A stretch of DNA of 64,000 nt from Clostridiaceae bacterium (GTDB lineage Bacteria; Bacillota; Clostridia; Lachnospirales; Lachnospiraceae), in the NCBI GenBank assembly GCA_009911305.1, contig QXXC01000002.1, forward strand, positions 62,001-126,000. The letters run 5' to 3'. Positions 51,017 to 60,118 of this stretch are shown here, one piece after another. Numbering within the stretch: the first letter of the stretch is position 1; every line of letters begins with the position of its first letter. Made by a program: the position numbers and the translations under genes. The notes below the pieces were generated by a model, which searched no databases, was not told the DNA's origin, and was given only the letters and a program-made list of their open reading frames with translations.

Positions 51017-51044
51017 ATTATACCATTATGTGTTGTATTGTCAA
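51017..51044 (-). promoter_or_regulatory. Promoter of the AraC-family gene
   Basis: On the minus strand TTGACA (51044-51039), a 16-base spacer and TATAAT (51022-51017) form a consensus promoter with a leader of about 40 bases. Confidence 0.7.
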
Positions 51045-51049
51045 TATGT

Positions 51050-51260
51050 GAAAAAAAGAAAACAAAATGGTATGGATTAAATCATACAAGATTATGTATT
51101 GTTCCTTTCCCGAATGTTAGAATAAATGCAGAAAAAGCCATATATCTTATGAAAATACCGGCTGCAGACGGATGAGGTTTACAGGATTATGGTGATTTTT
51201 CATATGAGAAAAGTATACATATATGATGCGACATAAGTGAATTTCTATATGGGAGAGAGG
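51050..51260 (+). promoter_or_regulatory. Control region of the alpha-galactoside operon
   Basis: A TAGAAT -10 box (51118-51123) has only a weak -35 (TGTATT at 51095-51100), the pattern of an activator-dependent promoter. Repeated TATGTATT/ATCATACA-like motifs upstream (51070-51100) could be sites for the AraC-type protein. The leader is about 140 bases. Confidence 0.45.
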
Positions 51261-51269
51261 AGAAAAAAG

Positions 51270-52553
51270 ATGAATAAATGGAGACATATCACCGCACTGT
51301 TGGGAACCGCAGCCGTTTTGTTGGCTGCATGCGGAGGAAGCAAAACAGAAGAGGCAGGTCAGCAGGCTTCGGGAGAGTCCTCCGGGGAGCTGACAGTGGC
51401 AATCTGGGATACATACCAGGAACCCGGGCTTAAGGAAATGATGGCGGGCTTTACGGAAGAAACCGGGATTTCGGTTAAAATTCAGGTGACGCCATGGGAT
51501 CAGTATTGGACGATGATGGAGGCGGGAGCTACGGGAGGAACTATGCCCGATGTGTTCTGGATGCACTCCAATCAGGTGGCCAAATATGCGGAGTACGATC
51601 TGCTTCTCGATTTGTCAGACTATATCGGAACCAGCGAAGTGACACAGATGGATAAATTTCCGCAGGAGCTGGTAGAACTGTATCAGAATAAGGATGGGAA
51701 GCAGGTGGCGATTCCCAAGGATGTGGATACCGTAGCGCTCTGGTATAACAAGACAGCATTTGATGAAGCCGGCCTTTCCTACCCGGATGAGACATGGACA
51801 TGGGACGATTTCCGGGAAGCGGCAAAGGCACTGACAAAAGAGGATGGAAGCCAGTATGGAACCGTGTTCGGTCCAAAGTCCAATCATGAGACGTATTACA
51901 ACCTGATTTATGACTGGGGCGGAAATATTATCAGCGAGGATAAGACGGTTTCCGGGTGGGATGATCCAAAGACGATCGAAGCCATGGAATTCGTGGCCGG
52001 GATGATTGCGGACGGCTCTATGCCTCCGTATACGACGATCGCTGAGAATGAGGCCCTGGCTCTGTTTGAGTCCGGCAAGGTTGCTATGTGTATGTTCGGC
52101 TCCTGGCAGTCGGATCTGTTCAGCAATGAGTATGTAAAAGAAAACTGTGATGTTACTGTACTCCCGGAAAAGGACGGCGCTCGCATTTCCATTTATAACG
52201 GGCTCGGGTGGGCGGCTTCCTCAGAAAGCGCGCACACAGAAGAGGCGTGGAAGCTTCTGGAGTATTTAAGCTCTGAGAAAGCGCAGAAGCAGCAGGCTGA
52301 TTTAGGAATCACCATGTCTGCCTATGAGGGGACATCAGACGGCTTTGTGAAGAGAAGCGAGGAGTTTAATCTGCAGGCATATGTGGATATGATGGATCAG
52401 ATTGTGATACGTCCCTATTCAAAGGATACCGTTGTGTGGGAAAATATGTCTCATGAAATGCTTGTTAATGCCTGGAACGGCTCTGCTTCTATGGCGGATG
52501 TGTGCGGACAGATTGCCGCGTCGATGAATGAATCCCTGCAGAAAGAGCAGTAA
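51270..52553 (+). CDS. Sugar ABC transporter substrate-binding lipoprotein
   Basis: The 427-residue protein is a lipoprotein receptor for a carbohydrate ABC importer: signal peptide MNKWRHITALLGTAAVLLAAC (Cys about residue 21), then a Ser/Glu linker, and the family 1 binding-protein fold with MPDVFWMHSNQVAKYAEYDLLLDLSDY and VDTVALWYNKTAFDEAGLSYPDETWTWDDFREAAKAL (near 140-180). The ATG at 51270 follows AGAGGAGA. It is the first gene of an operon with two permeases and a GH36 enzyme, so the ligand is probably melibiose, raffinose or another alpha-galactoside. No ATPase gene is in the operon; a shared MsmK-type ATPase is expected elsewhere. Confidence 0.93.
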   Translation: MNKWRHITALLGTAAVLLAACGGSKTEEAGQQASGESSGELTVAIWDTYQEPGLKEMMAGFTEETGISVKIQVTPWDQYWTMMEAGATGGTMPDVFWMHSNQVAKYAEYDLLLDLSDYIGTSEVTQMDKFPQELVELYQNKDGKQVAIPKDVDTVALWYNKTAFDEAGLSYPDETWTWDDFREAAKALTKEDGSQYGTVFGPKSNHETYYNLIYDWGGNIISEDKTVSGWDDPKTIEAMEFVAGMIADGSMPPYTTIAENEALALFESGKVAMCMFGSWQSDLFSNEYVKENCDVTVLPEKDGARISIYNGLGWAASSESAHTEEAWKLLEYLSSEKAQKQQADLGITMSAYEGTSDGFVKRSEEFNLQAYVDMMDQIVIRPYSKDTVVWENMSHEMLVNAWNGSASMADVCGQIAASMNESLQKEQ

Positions 52554-52564
52554 GGAGGAACGGT

Positions 52565-53458
52565 ATGGAAGGCAGGAAACAAAAGGGGAAAGAGCAGTTC
52601 TGGGGCTGGCTTTTTTTCGCTCCCACGCTTATAGGGCTGCTGATATTGAATATCATTCCGATTTTTCAGACGATTTATAAGAGTTTTTTCCAGACAGGCG
52701 CATTTGGCCGGGGAAATCAGTTTGTGGGCCTGCGGAACTATATGGAGATGTTTGCAGACAGCCAGGTATGGCAGGCGCTTTTGAATACGTTTGTATATGC
52801 GATTATAGAGGTCCCGGTTTCTATCGCGGTATCTCTGGTGCTGGCGGCGCTTTTGAATCGTAAGATGAGGGGGCGTTCTGCATACCGGACTATCTATTTC
52901 CTCCCGATGGTGGCTGCGCCTGCCGCTGTTGCCATGGTGTGGAGATGGCTTTATAATTCAGAGTTCGGGCTTTTGAATCATATGCTGGGAGCAGTCGGGA
53001 TAAGGCCGGTAAACTGGATCTCGGATCCGAACATTGCATTGGTTTCAGTGGCGATTGTGGGCATTTGGTCAGTCATTGGCTATAATATGGTGCTGTTTTT
53101 GGCCGGACTTCAGGAAATTCCCGGGGATTATTATGAGGCGGCGGAGATTGACGGTGCGGGCCCGGTGCGGCAGTTTCTCAATATCACGCTTCCTCTCATA
53201 TCACCGACGATGTTTTTTGTTACAACCACAAGGGTGATTGCGGCTATGCAGGTGTTTGATGTTATTTATATGATGATTGACAGGGCGAACCCCGCGCTGC
53301 CGAGGACGCAGTCTCTGGTATATCTGTTTTATAAGTATTCATTTATTGAGGGTAAACAGGGATACGGTTCAGCGATCGTGGTACTGCTTTTGCTGATTAT
53401 CATGCTGCTTACAGTAGCCCAAAATATGGCGCAGAAGAAGTGGGTGAATTATAATTAG
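52565..53458 (+). CDS. Sugar ABC transporter permease (MalF-like)
   Basis: The 297-residue protein has six membrane helices and the inner-membrane permease EAA loop DYYEAAEIDGAGPVRQFLNITLPLISPT (near residues 197-224), which docks the ATPase. It starts FFAPTLIGLLILNIIPIFQTIYKSF, typical of the CUT1 family. It lies 11 bases after the binding-protein gene and 10 before the next permease. It forms half of the channel for the operon's sugar. Confidence 0.93.
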   Translation: MEGRKQKGKEQFWGWLFFAPTLIGLLILNIIPIFQTIYKSFFQTGAFGRGNQFVGLRNYMEMFADSQVWQALLNTFVYAIIEVPVSIAVSLVLAALLNRKMRGRSAYRTIYFLPMVAAPAAVAMVWRWLYNSEFGLLNHMLGAVGIRPVNWISDPNIALVSVAIVGIWSVIGYNMVLFLAGLQEIPGDYYEAAEIDGAGPVRQFLNITLPLISPTMFFVTTTRVIAAMQVFDVIYMMIDRANPALPRTQSLVYLFYKYSFIEGKQGYGSAIVVLLLLIIMLLTVAQNMAQKKWVNYN

Positions 53459-53468
53459 GAGGGACGTC

Positions 53469-54299
53469 ATGAAAGAAAGCAGAAAATACGGCAGGCTGCT
53501 GCTGCATGCGGTGCTGATTCTTGGGGCAATCGTTATGCTGATTCCGTTTGCATGGATGATTCTGACCTCATTTAAATCCGCTACAGAAGCGACCCAGATT
53601 GATCCGTTTGTAATTTTCCCAAAGAAATGGCTGACGGATGCATTTTCCTCTGTGGCTGGAAAAATGGATTTTGCAAAACTGTATATCAATACCATTTTAT
53701 TGATTTTCGGCCGTGTTGTGTGCGCTGTTGTGACCGCATCGCTCGCCGGATATGCGCTTGGGAGGCTGGAATTTAAAGGGAAAAAGATTTGCTTTGCACT
53801 GGTGATGTTTCAGATGATGGTTCCGGTGCAGATCTTCATTATTCCCCAGTATCTGATGGTGAGCAAGATGGGGCTTTTGAACACGACGTTTTCCCTGGTT
53901 TTCCCGGGACTTGTCACGGCGTTTGGAACCTTTCTGCTGCGGCAGTCCTATATGGCGCTCCCGAAGGATCTGGAGGAGGCGGCAAAGCTGGACGGCTGCA
54001 ACACGCCTCAGACATTCTTTTATATCATGGCGCCCCTGACGCGTTCAGGCATGGTGGCGCTGGGGATTTTTACAGCGCTGTTTGCGTACAAGGATCTGAT
54101 GTGGCCGCTTATATCCAATCCGGATCAAAATGCGATGCCGCTGTCAGCGGCGCTTGCAAAACTTCAGGGACAGTTCGCTGCTAATTATCCGGAGCTCATG
54201 GCAGCCTCGCTGCTTGCCTGTGTCCCCATGGTTGTGCTGTACATTATTTTCCAGAAACAGTTTATTGAAGGTATCGCCACTTCGGGCGGTAAGCTATAG
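53469..54299 (+). CDS. Carbohydrate ABC transporter permease (MalG-like)
   Basis: The 276-residue protein has six helices with the start MLIPFAWMILTSFKSATEA and the EAA loop LPKDLEEAAKLDGCNTPQTFFYIMAPLTRSG (near residues 163-193), and ends FIEGIATSGGKL as MalG-type permeases do. It pairs with the preceding permease. The GH36 gene follows after 21 bases, indicating one operon. Confidence 0.93.
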   Translation: MKESRKYGRLLLHAVLILGAIVMLIPFAWMILTSFKSATEATQIDPFVIFPKKWLTDAFSSVAGKMDFAKLYINTILLIFGRVVCAVVTASLAGYALGRLEFKGKKICFALVMFQMMVPVQIFIIPQYLMVSKMGLLNTTFSLVFPGLVTAFGTFLLRQSYMALPKDLEEAAKLDGCNTPQTFFYIMAPLTRSGMVALGIFTALFAYKDLMWPLISNPDQNAMPLSAALAKLQGQFAANYPELMAASLLACVPMVVLYIIFQKQFIEGIATSGGKL

Positions 54300-54320
54300 G
54301 AACAGGTAAAGGAGATCGGG

Positions 54321-56513
54321 ATGTCGATTTTATATGAACCCCAGGATCGGGTTTTCACTATTCACACAAAACGTTCCACCTGGCAGATGAAGGTCAGTCG
54401 GTACGGGCATCTGCTCCATGTGTATTACGGAAGTAAAATAGAGCATATGGATCTGTCCTTTCTGGTCAGGGGAATCAACCGTGGATTCAGCGGTACGCCA
54501 TATGATGCGTGCGACGACCGCGGCTATTCTCTGGACACCCTGCCCCAGGAATACCCTTGCTCTGGAACAGGAGATTACCGTACAGGCTGCCTGCATGCCA
54601 TCCATGCCGACGGCAGCCAGGCGGTAGAGCTGCTCTATGTCTCCCACAGGATCTATGCGGGGAAATACCGGCTTCCCGGACTCCCGTCTGTGCGCGCCTC
54701 TGATACAGAGGCGCAGACGCTGGAGATCCTCTTAAAAGACAGAGCCACAGGCCTTGAGGTCATACTGTATTATGGGGTTCTGGAGGAAAATGATGTGATT
54801 ACCAGGGCCTTAAGCGTGCGCAATGGGGGGCAGACGCGTATTCTGCTCTCCCGCGTACTTTCGTGCTGCGTGGATTTCCCGGGAAGGGATATGGATATGC
54901 TTTCCTTTCATGGAAGGCACGCTATGGAACGAATTCTGCAGCGAAGCCGTGTACCGTATGGAAGATTATCCGTGGGAAGCGTGAGAGGAACTTCCAGCCA
55001 CCAGGAAAACCCATTTGTCATCCTCTGTGACAGGGACGCCGGAGAGGAGCAGGGAAGATGTTACAGTATGTCTTTTGTATACAGCGGAAATTTTCTGGCG
55101 GAAGCGGAGGCGGATCAGATTGATCAGACCAGGTTTGTGATGGGGATTCATCCGGATGGATTCTGCTGGACGTTGGAGGCGGGAGAAGAATTTATCGCGC
55201 CCGAGGTGATTCTGTCCTACAGCGGAGCGGGATTTGGCCTTCTGTCCGGAAATCTGCATGATCTCTACCGACAGCATATTCTTCCTCAGGCGTTTCAGGG
55301 GAGACGGCGTCCGGTACTCTTAAATAGCTGGGAGGCAGTGGAGTTTGATTTTACAGAGGAAACGCTTTTGTCCATGGCAGAGAGCGCAGCCAATCTGGGA
55401 ATAGAACTGTTTGTACTGGATGACGGCTGGTTCGGCTCCAGGGACTGCGATAAAAGCGGGCTTGGGGATTGGTTTCCCAATCTGAAAAAGCTTCCGTCCG
55501 GCCTTTCCGGCCTTTCGGACAGGATCCGGGATATGGGGATGGAGTTTGGAATATGGATTGAACCTGAAATGGTAAATGAGGACAGCGAGCTGTTTCGCGC
55601 ACATCCGGACTGGTGCCTGCGTATTCCGGGGCGTAAGCCGAATCTGGAGCGGTGCCAGCTCGTGCTGGATCTGGGGCGCAAAGAAGTCAGGGAGCACCTG
55701 TTTGACTGCATTTCGCGGGTGATGGATGAATCAAAGGCTGCCTATATTAAGTGGGATATGAACAGGAGTCTGTCTGATATATGGTCAGCCTGCCTGCCCG
55801 GCAGCCGGCAGGGAGAAGCCTCCCATCGTTATATTTTAGGTGTGTACGAGCTGATGGAGCGCCTTACACAGAAATATCCGCATGTTTTATGGGAAGGATG
55901 TTCCGGAGGGGGAGGGCGCTTTGATGCGGGGATCCTCAGCTATATGCCGCAGATCTGGTGCAGCGATAATACGGATGCGGTTGAGAGAATCCATATCCAG
56001 TACGGAACCTCTTTCGGATATCCGGCCTGCGCGGTCGGCAGCCATGTATCTGCAAGCCCGAACCAGCAGACCGGCAGAGAGACGCCGCTTCCAACCCGCG
56101 CGGACGTCGCGCTTGCAGGGTGCTTTGGGTATGAGCTGGATGTGAGGATGCTGAGCGGAGAGGAAAAAGCACAGATCCGCCGGCAGATAGAGGACTACTG
56201 TAAACTCTGGCATGTGATCCAGCAGGGCGATTACTACCGCCTCTCAAACCCGCAGGAAAATGCAGACTTTGCCGCCTGGGAGTTTGTCGCCAAAGACCAG
56301 AAGGAAGCCGTGGTGAATGTCGTGATACTTCACGCAAAAGCCAATCCGCCGTTCTTCTGCATAAGGGCGCGGGGGCTGAAGGAAGACGCGCGGTACCGGA
56401 TCGACGGCGGCGAAGCCGTTTATACCGGAAACGCTCTGATGCATGCGGGAATTCCTATACCGGTGACACAGGGAGATTATCAGAGCATACGTTATCATAT
56501 ACAGCAGGTATAA
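54321..56513 (+). CDS. Alpha-galactosidase, glycoside hydrolase family 36
   Basis: The 730-residue enzyme removes alpha-galactosyl groups from melibiose, raffinose and related sugars. After an N-terminal beta-supersandwich, the catalytic barrel shows FVLDDGWFGSRDCDKSGLGDW (near residue 366), YIKWDMNRSL (nucleophile Asp near 475), CSGGGGRFDAG (near 525), and WCSDNTDAVERIHIQYG (acid/base Asp near 545). There is no signal peptide, so it acts in the cytoplasm on sugar imported by the ABC system encoded just upstream. It is the last gene of the operon and is followed by a strong terminator. Confidence 0.95.
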   Translation: MSILYEPQDRVFTIHTKRSTWQMKVSRYGHLLHVYYGSKIEHMDLSFLVRGINRGFSGTPYDACDDRGYSLDTLPQEYPCSGTGDYRTGCLHAIHADGSQAVELLYVSHRIYAGKYRLPGLPSVRASDTEAQTLEILLKDRATGLEVILYYGVLEENDVITRALSVRNGGQTRILLSRVLSCCVDFPGRDMDMLSFHGRHAMERILQRSRVPYGRLSVGSVRGTSSHQENPFVILCDRDAGEEQGRCYSMSFVYSGNFLAEAEADQIDQTRFVMGIHPDGFCWTLEAGEEFIAPEVILSYSGAGFGLLSGNLHDLYRQHILPQAFQGRRRPVLLNSWEAVEFDFTEETLLSMAESAANLGIELFVLDDGWFGSRDCDKSGLGDWFPNLKKLPSGLSGLSDRIRDMGMEFGIWIEPEMVNEDSELFRAHPDWCLRIPGRKPNLERCQLVLDLGRKEVREHLFDCISRVMDESKAAYIKWDMNRSLSDIWSACLPGSRQGEASHRYILGVYELMERLTQKYPHVLWEGCSGGGGRFDAGILSYMPQIWCSDNTDAVERIHIQYGTSFGYPACAVGSHVSASPNQQTGRETPLPTRADVALAGCFGYELDVRMLSGEEKAQIRRQIEDYCKLWHVIQQGDYYRLSNPQENADFAAWEFVAKDQKEAVVNVVILHAKANPPFFCIRARGLKEDARYRIDGGEAVYTGNALMHAGIPIPVTQGDYQSIRYHIQQV

Positions 56514-56601
56514 TTAAAGAAATTGTGAAGAAAAGTGAAACATAACAGAGAAAAAATCCAGTATTTATTTGGCGGCGGCATGTAATAAGCAGACAGAAGC
56601 G

Positions 56602-56638
56602 AAAAGGGCGTATGGAACAGGAAACCATACGCCCTTTT
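56602..56638 (+). terminator. Terminator of the alpha-galactoside operon
   Basis: The perfect 14-bp stem AAAAGGGCGTATGG/CCATACGCCCTTTT with a nine-base loop lies 89 bases after the GH36 stop codon. Confidence 0.85.
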
Positions 56639-56649
56639 CGTTTCACGGA

Positions 56650-56678
56650 TTGTAATTCTCTCCTTCTGATTGTATAAT
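56650..56678 (+). promoter_or_regulatory. Promoter of the NUDIX gene
   Basis: TTGTAA (56650-56655), a 17-base spacer and TATAAT (56673-56678), 30 bases before the NUDIX start. Confidence 0.65.
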
Positions 56679-56707
56679 AGGGAAAAACGAAAAGGAGTGC
56701 GGTTCGG

Positions 56708-57280
56708 ATGAAAAGTCAGGCAGAGGAAGAGGCGCTGGATATTGTGGATGAGGATGGAAACCCCACTGGAGAGACGGTAGAGCGCGGCAGGGCGCACAGG
56801 GAGGGGATCCGCCACAGGACCTCCCACGTATGGCTCCTTCGCCGGCGGGCCGGCGGCGTGGAGGTGCTTCTGCAAAAACGCAGCGAGAATAAGGACTCTT
56901 ATCCCGGCTGCTATGATATTTCGAGCGCAGGCCATATCCCTGCCGGAAGCGGTTATACCGAATCCGCGCTCAGGGAGCTTAAGGAAGAGCTGGGAATTAC
57001 GGCAGAGGAGGACGAGCTGATCTTCTGCGGCAGGAGACGGATTTCCTGTGACAACATATTTCACGGGCAGAGATTCGTGGAACGCCAGGTCAGTCATGTA
57101 TACTGTATGTGGAAAGACATGGAACCAGAGGAAATGACGCTGCAGGCATCGGAGATTGATGATGTCATGTGGATCGGTTTAAGCGAATGCCTCCGGATGG
57201 TGCGGGAAAACAGCTTCAGACACTGTATTGTCTGCGAAGAACTGGAGATGCTGACAGGGGCGTGCAGACAGCGGGAATGA
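56708..57280 (+). CDS. NUDIX hydrolase (IDI-like clade)
   Basis: The 190-residue protein has the Nudix fold with DIVDEDGNPTGETVERGRAHREG at the start, as in isopentenyl-diphosphate-isomerase-like Nudix proteins, and the Nudix box region GHIPAGSGYTESALRELKEELGI (around residues 78-100). REL-KEE is intact, while the first Glu of the box is replaced by Ser, a variation common in this clade. Substrates are nucleoside diphosphate derivatives, not identifiable here. It is the first of a group of unrelated genes; CD1871A-like follows after 50 bases. Confidence 0.88.
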   Translation: MKSQAEEEALDIVDEDGNPTGETVERGRAHREGIRHRTSHVWLLRRRAGGVEVLLQKRSENKDSYPGCYDISSAGHIPAGSGYTESALRELKEELGITAEEDELIFCGRRRISCDNIFHGQRFVERQVSHVYCMWKDMEPEEMTLQASEIDDVMWIGLSECLRMVRENSFRHCIVCEELEMLTGACRQRE

Positions 57281-57330
57281 TTTTTCAGGGATGCTTCAGA
57301 AGGAACCGAAAGGACAGGAGTGAGAATGAG

Positions 57331-57477
57331 ATGACAGATAAAAATAGAAATACCGCGGGCGTTTTCCTTTTGCTGGCCGGACTGGCCCTGTTTGTGTATG
57401 GAACGCATCGCCTGGAACCGGATGTTGTGATGATGAAAGCCATAACGATTTGCATGGAGTGTATTGGAATTGGATAA
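57331..57477 (+). CDS. CD1871A-family CXXC small membrane protein
   Basis: The 48-residue protein MTDKNRNTAGVFLLLAGLAL... has one membrane helix at about residues 10-27 and ends KAITICMECIGIG, with a CxxC pair (Cys40 and Cys43) near the C-terminus. This matches the CD1871A small-protein family, in which the gene is typically followed by a polyferredoxin gene, as here. The start at 57331 is set by GAGTGAGA just upstream and the homologous length; the much longer frame around it is a shadow of the NUDIX gene. It overlaps the following gene, so the two are translationally coupled. The CxxC could hold a redox-active or metal site. Confidence 0.8.
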   Translation: MTDKNRNTAGVFLLLAGLALFVYGTHRLEPDVVMMKAITICMECIGIG

Positions 57478-57487
57478 AACGGAGAGA

Positions 57488-58504
57488 ATGTCAGAAGACA
57501 GGAGCAGTCAGCGCATGGATTTTGGGAAAATAGCAGGGATGGAATCAGAGAGCCGTCAGGAGGGGAACAGGAAGTTTCCGTGCACAGGCGGCAATGGCAG
57601 GCGGCCGGGAAAACGGCCCGGCAGTCTTTTGGTCTGCCGCCTGTGGGTGCAGGCGCTGTGGACAGCGCTCAGTAATGGCTATGCGGCCGGATTTTTGAAG
57701 GGGCGCATTTATATGGGAGCAACAAAGTCTGCCTGCGCTCCGGGCTTAAACTGCTATTCCTGCCCGGGCGCCCTTTTTGCGTGTCCTATCGGCGCTCTGC
57801 AGGCAGTGATAAGCAGCAGGCAGTTCACATTTTCCTGCTATATATTCGGTTTCCTGATGGTATTCGGCTCCCTGTTCGGGAGGCTGGCCTGCGGGTGGCT
57901 CTGCCCCTTTGGCCTGGTTCAGGAGCTGCTTTATAAGCTTCCTCTGATGAAAAAGAAACGCCGTCTTCCCGGAGAACGATACCTGCGCCGGGCGAAATAC
58001 GGGATATTGGCTGTATTTGTGCTGATTCTGCCGGCTGTTGTGGTAAATGTGGCAGGGATTGGCTCTCCCTGGTTCTGCAAATACATCTGTCCCAGCGGAA
58101 CCCTGATGGGAGGCATCCCGCTTTTGCTGGCCAATCCGGGACTCCGGGCGGCGGCCGGGATTTTATTTAGCTGGAAGGCATTTGTGCTGATCGCGGTTGT
58201 CGTTCTGTCTGTCAGGCTGCCGCGGCCGTTCTGCCGCTATGTCTGCCCGCTGGGGGCCGCGTACGGACTTTTTAACCCGGTGTCCATGTTCCGGTTCAGG
58301 GTGGACGCAGACAAATGTATCTCGTGCGGGCAATGCAGGCGGGCCTGTCCCATGGATATCAAGGTCTTTGAAAATCCGAACAGCATGGAATGTATCCGCT
58401 GCGGGGCCTGTATAGAAGCCTGCCCGACAAAGGCGATCGGGGCTTCGTTCATCATGGCCGGGGCTTGCAAAAAGAAGAACGGCGCGGCGGTCCGCGGCTC
58501 ATAA
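57488..58504 (+). CDS. 4Fe-4S binding membrane protein (NapH/polyferredoxin-like)
   Basis: The protein of about 340 residues has four to five membrane helices and many cysteines: CAPGLNCYSCPGALFACPIGAL, CGWLCPFG, CKYICPSGTLMGG and CRYVCPLGAAYG in membrane-adjacent loops, then two ferredoxin motifs CISCGQCRRACPMDI and CIRCGACIEACPTKAI near the C-terminus. It resembles NapH and RsxA-type electron carriers that connect the quinone pool or ferredoxin to a partner. It overlaps the CD1871A-like gene if a TTG at 57464 is used; the ATG at 57488 is the conservative choice. The electron acceptor is unknown. Confidence 0.88.
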   Translation: MSEDRSSQRMDFGKIAGMESESRQEGNRKFPCTGGNGRRPGKRPGSLLVCRLWVQALWTALSNGYAAGFLKGRIYMGATKSACAPGLNCYSCPGALFACPIGALQAVISSRQFTFSCYIFGFLMVFGSLFGRLACGWLCPFGLVQELLYKLPLMKKKRRLPGERYLRRAKYGILAVFVLILPAVVVNVAGIGSPWFCKYICPSGTLMGGIPLLLANPGLRAAAGILFSWKAFVLIAVVVLSVRLPRPFCRYVCPLGAAYGLFNPVSMFRFRVDADKCISCGQCRRACPMDIKVFENPNSMECIRCGACIEACPTKAIGASFIMAGACKKKNGAAVRGS

Positions 58505-58570
58505 TTCAGCAGGGATATGGCCGGGCGCAGAGAAATGCGCGCCCGGCGTTACAGGAAGGGGTATAGTAAA

Positions 58571-59947
58571 ATGGAAAATCAGGGAACGGCAAAAAAGGAA
58601 AATCGCATGCTGACCGATCATCCGGGCAGAGCGATACTGTTATTCGCCCTGCCGATGATTCTGGGAAATCTGTTTCAGCAGTTCTATAATATCGTGGATT
58701 CCGTTGTCGTGGGCCGCTTTGTCAGTGAAGAGGCCCTGGCCGCTGTAGGCGCCTCGTATTCCATAACCAACGTATTCATCGCCGTGGCAATCGGAGGCGG
58801 CGTGGGCAGCGCGGTTCTGATCTCCCAGTTCTTTGGGGCCGGACAGACAACAAAGATGAAAACAGCGGTGTCAACGACACTGACGAATTTCCTCTGCATC
58901 AGCCTGGCGCTCGGGCTCTCCGGCCTGGCAGTAAGCGGCTGGATCCTGGAGATCCTTAAAGTGCCTGCAAACGTATTCGAGGATGCGGCGGCCTATCTGC
59001 GCATCTACTTTATGGGCCTTCCATTTCTGTTCATGTATAATGTCCAGGCATCTGTTTTTAACTCCCTTGGAGACTCCAGGACGCCGCTGTATCTCCTGAT
59101 CTTTTCCTCCCTGCTCAACATTGCCCTTGATTTACAATTTGTAATCCGGTTCCATATGGGCGTGGAAGGCGTGGCCTGGGCGACCCTGATTGCGCAGGGA
59201 ATCTCCGCCTGCATCTCGTTTTTCCTGCTGATGAGAAAGCTAAAAGGATATCCGCATGAAAAAGACATGTTCCGCCTGTACGACAGGGATATGCTCCTGC
59301 CCATGACGCGCGTGGCCATCCCCTCCATCCTTCAGCAGTCCATTGTACATGTCGGAATGCTTCTGGTGCAGTCCGTGGTCAATACCTTCGGCTCATCCGT
59401 GATGGCCGGCTATTCGGCGGGTACCAGGATCGAATCTCTCTCCATTGTGCCCATGATCGCCGTGGGGAACGCGATGTCCACCTTCACAGCCCAGAACATG
59501 GGCGCCGGAAATGTCAAACGCGTGCGGCAGGGATACCGTGCGTGCTACGGCATCCTGCTCTGCTTCGCTGTTCTCCTGTGCGCTGCGCTTCAGTCAGGCA
59601 AAGAGATCTTTATCTCCGCCTTCCTCGACGCAGACGCCAGCGCCTCTGCATTCGCTGCCGGAATGGCCTATACAGGTTTCATCTCCTGGTTTTTCATTTT
59701 CATCGGCGTGAAAATGACCACGGACGGCCTCTTAAGAGGAGCGGGTGACGTGACGGCTTTCACGATTGCGAATCTGGCCAATTTGAGTATACGTGTATTT
59801 GTGGCAAACTATTTTGCCCCCCGGTACGGTGTGGCGTTTGTGTGGTATGCAGTGCCGATTGGGTGGTTTGTGAATTATGCGATATCGTTCGGGTGGTATT
59901 TGACGGGGCATTGGAGCAGGGTGCGGCTGGTGGGGAAAGAAGCGTAG
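58571..59947 (+). CDS. MATE-family efflux transporter
   Basis: The 458-residue protein has 12 helices in two pseudo-repeats and the MATE features: LFALPMILGNLFQQFYNIVDSVVVGRFVSEEALAAVGASYS (residues 26-66), GAGQTTKMKTAVSTTL and in the second half VAIPSILQQSIVHVGMLLVQSVVNTFGSSVMAGYSAGTRIE. It exports drugs or other cations with sodium or protons. The start at 58571 follows AGGAAGGGG. The gene is 67 bases after the polyferredoxin and is the last before the repeat-rich gap; GTTTTTTTTGATC after the stop may act in termination. Confidence 0.92.
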   Translation: MENQGTAKKENRMLTDHPGRAILLFALPMILGNLFQQFYNIVDSVVVGRFVSEEALAAVGASYSITNVFIAVAIGGGVGSAVLISQFFGAGQTTKMKTAVSTTLTNFLCISLALGLSGLAVSGWILEILKVPANVFEDAAAYLRIYFMGLPFLFMYNVQASVFNSLGDSRTPLYLLIFSSLLNIALDLQFVIRFHMGVEGVAWATLIAQGISACISFFLLMRKLKGYPHEKDMFRLYDRDMLLPMTRVAIPSILQQSIVHVGMLLVQSVVNTFGSSVMAGYSAGTRIESLSIVPMIAVGNAMSTFTAQNMGAGNVKRVRQGYRACYGILLCFAVLLCAALQSGKEIFISAFLDADASASAFAAGMAYTGFISWFFIFIGVKMTTDGLLRGAGDVTAFTIANLANLSIRVFVANYFAPRYGVAFVWYAVPIGWFVNYAISFGWYLTGHWSRVRLVGKEA

Positions 59948-59980
59948 ACATATGTGGTTTTTTTTGATCGCGGGAGGGAC

Positions 59981-60118
59981 GCCCGGTCCAGCTTCTGTAT
60001 CCATAAGGAACCCCGCTTCCGCTCGGAGAAAAGCGCAGCGGTACTAAGCTCGAAAAGACCTCGCTAAGTACCGGCGGTTTTCTACGGGTTCCTTATGGAT
60101 ACAGAAGCTGGACCGGGC
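59981..60118. repeat. Large palindromic repeat, copy A (138 bp)
   Basis: The outer arms 59981-60013 and 60086-60118 are perfect 33-bp inverted repeats. The 72-base centre itself folds (CGGTACTAAGC pairing with GCTAAGTACCG), so the single strand forms a long hairpin with a branched tip. It carries no coding frame. The centre is present in opposite orientation in copy B. Confidence 0.9.
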
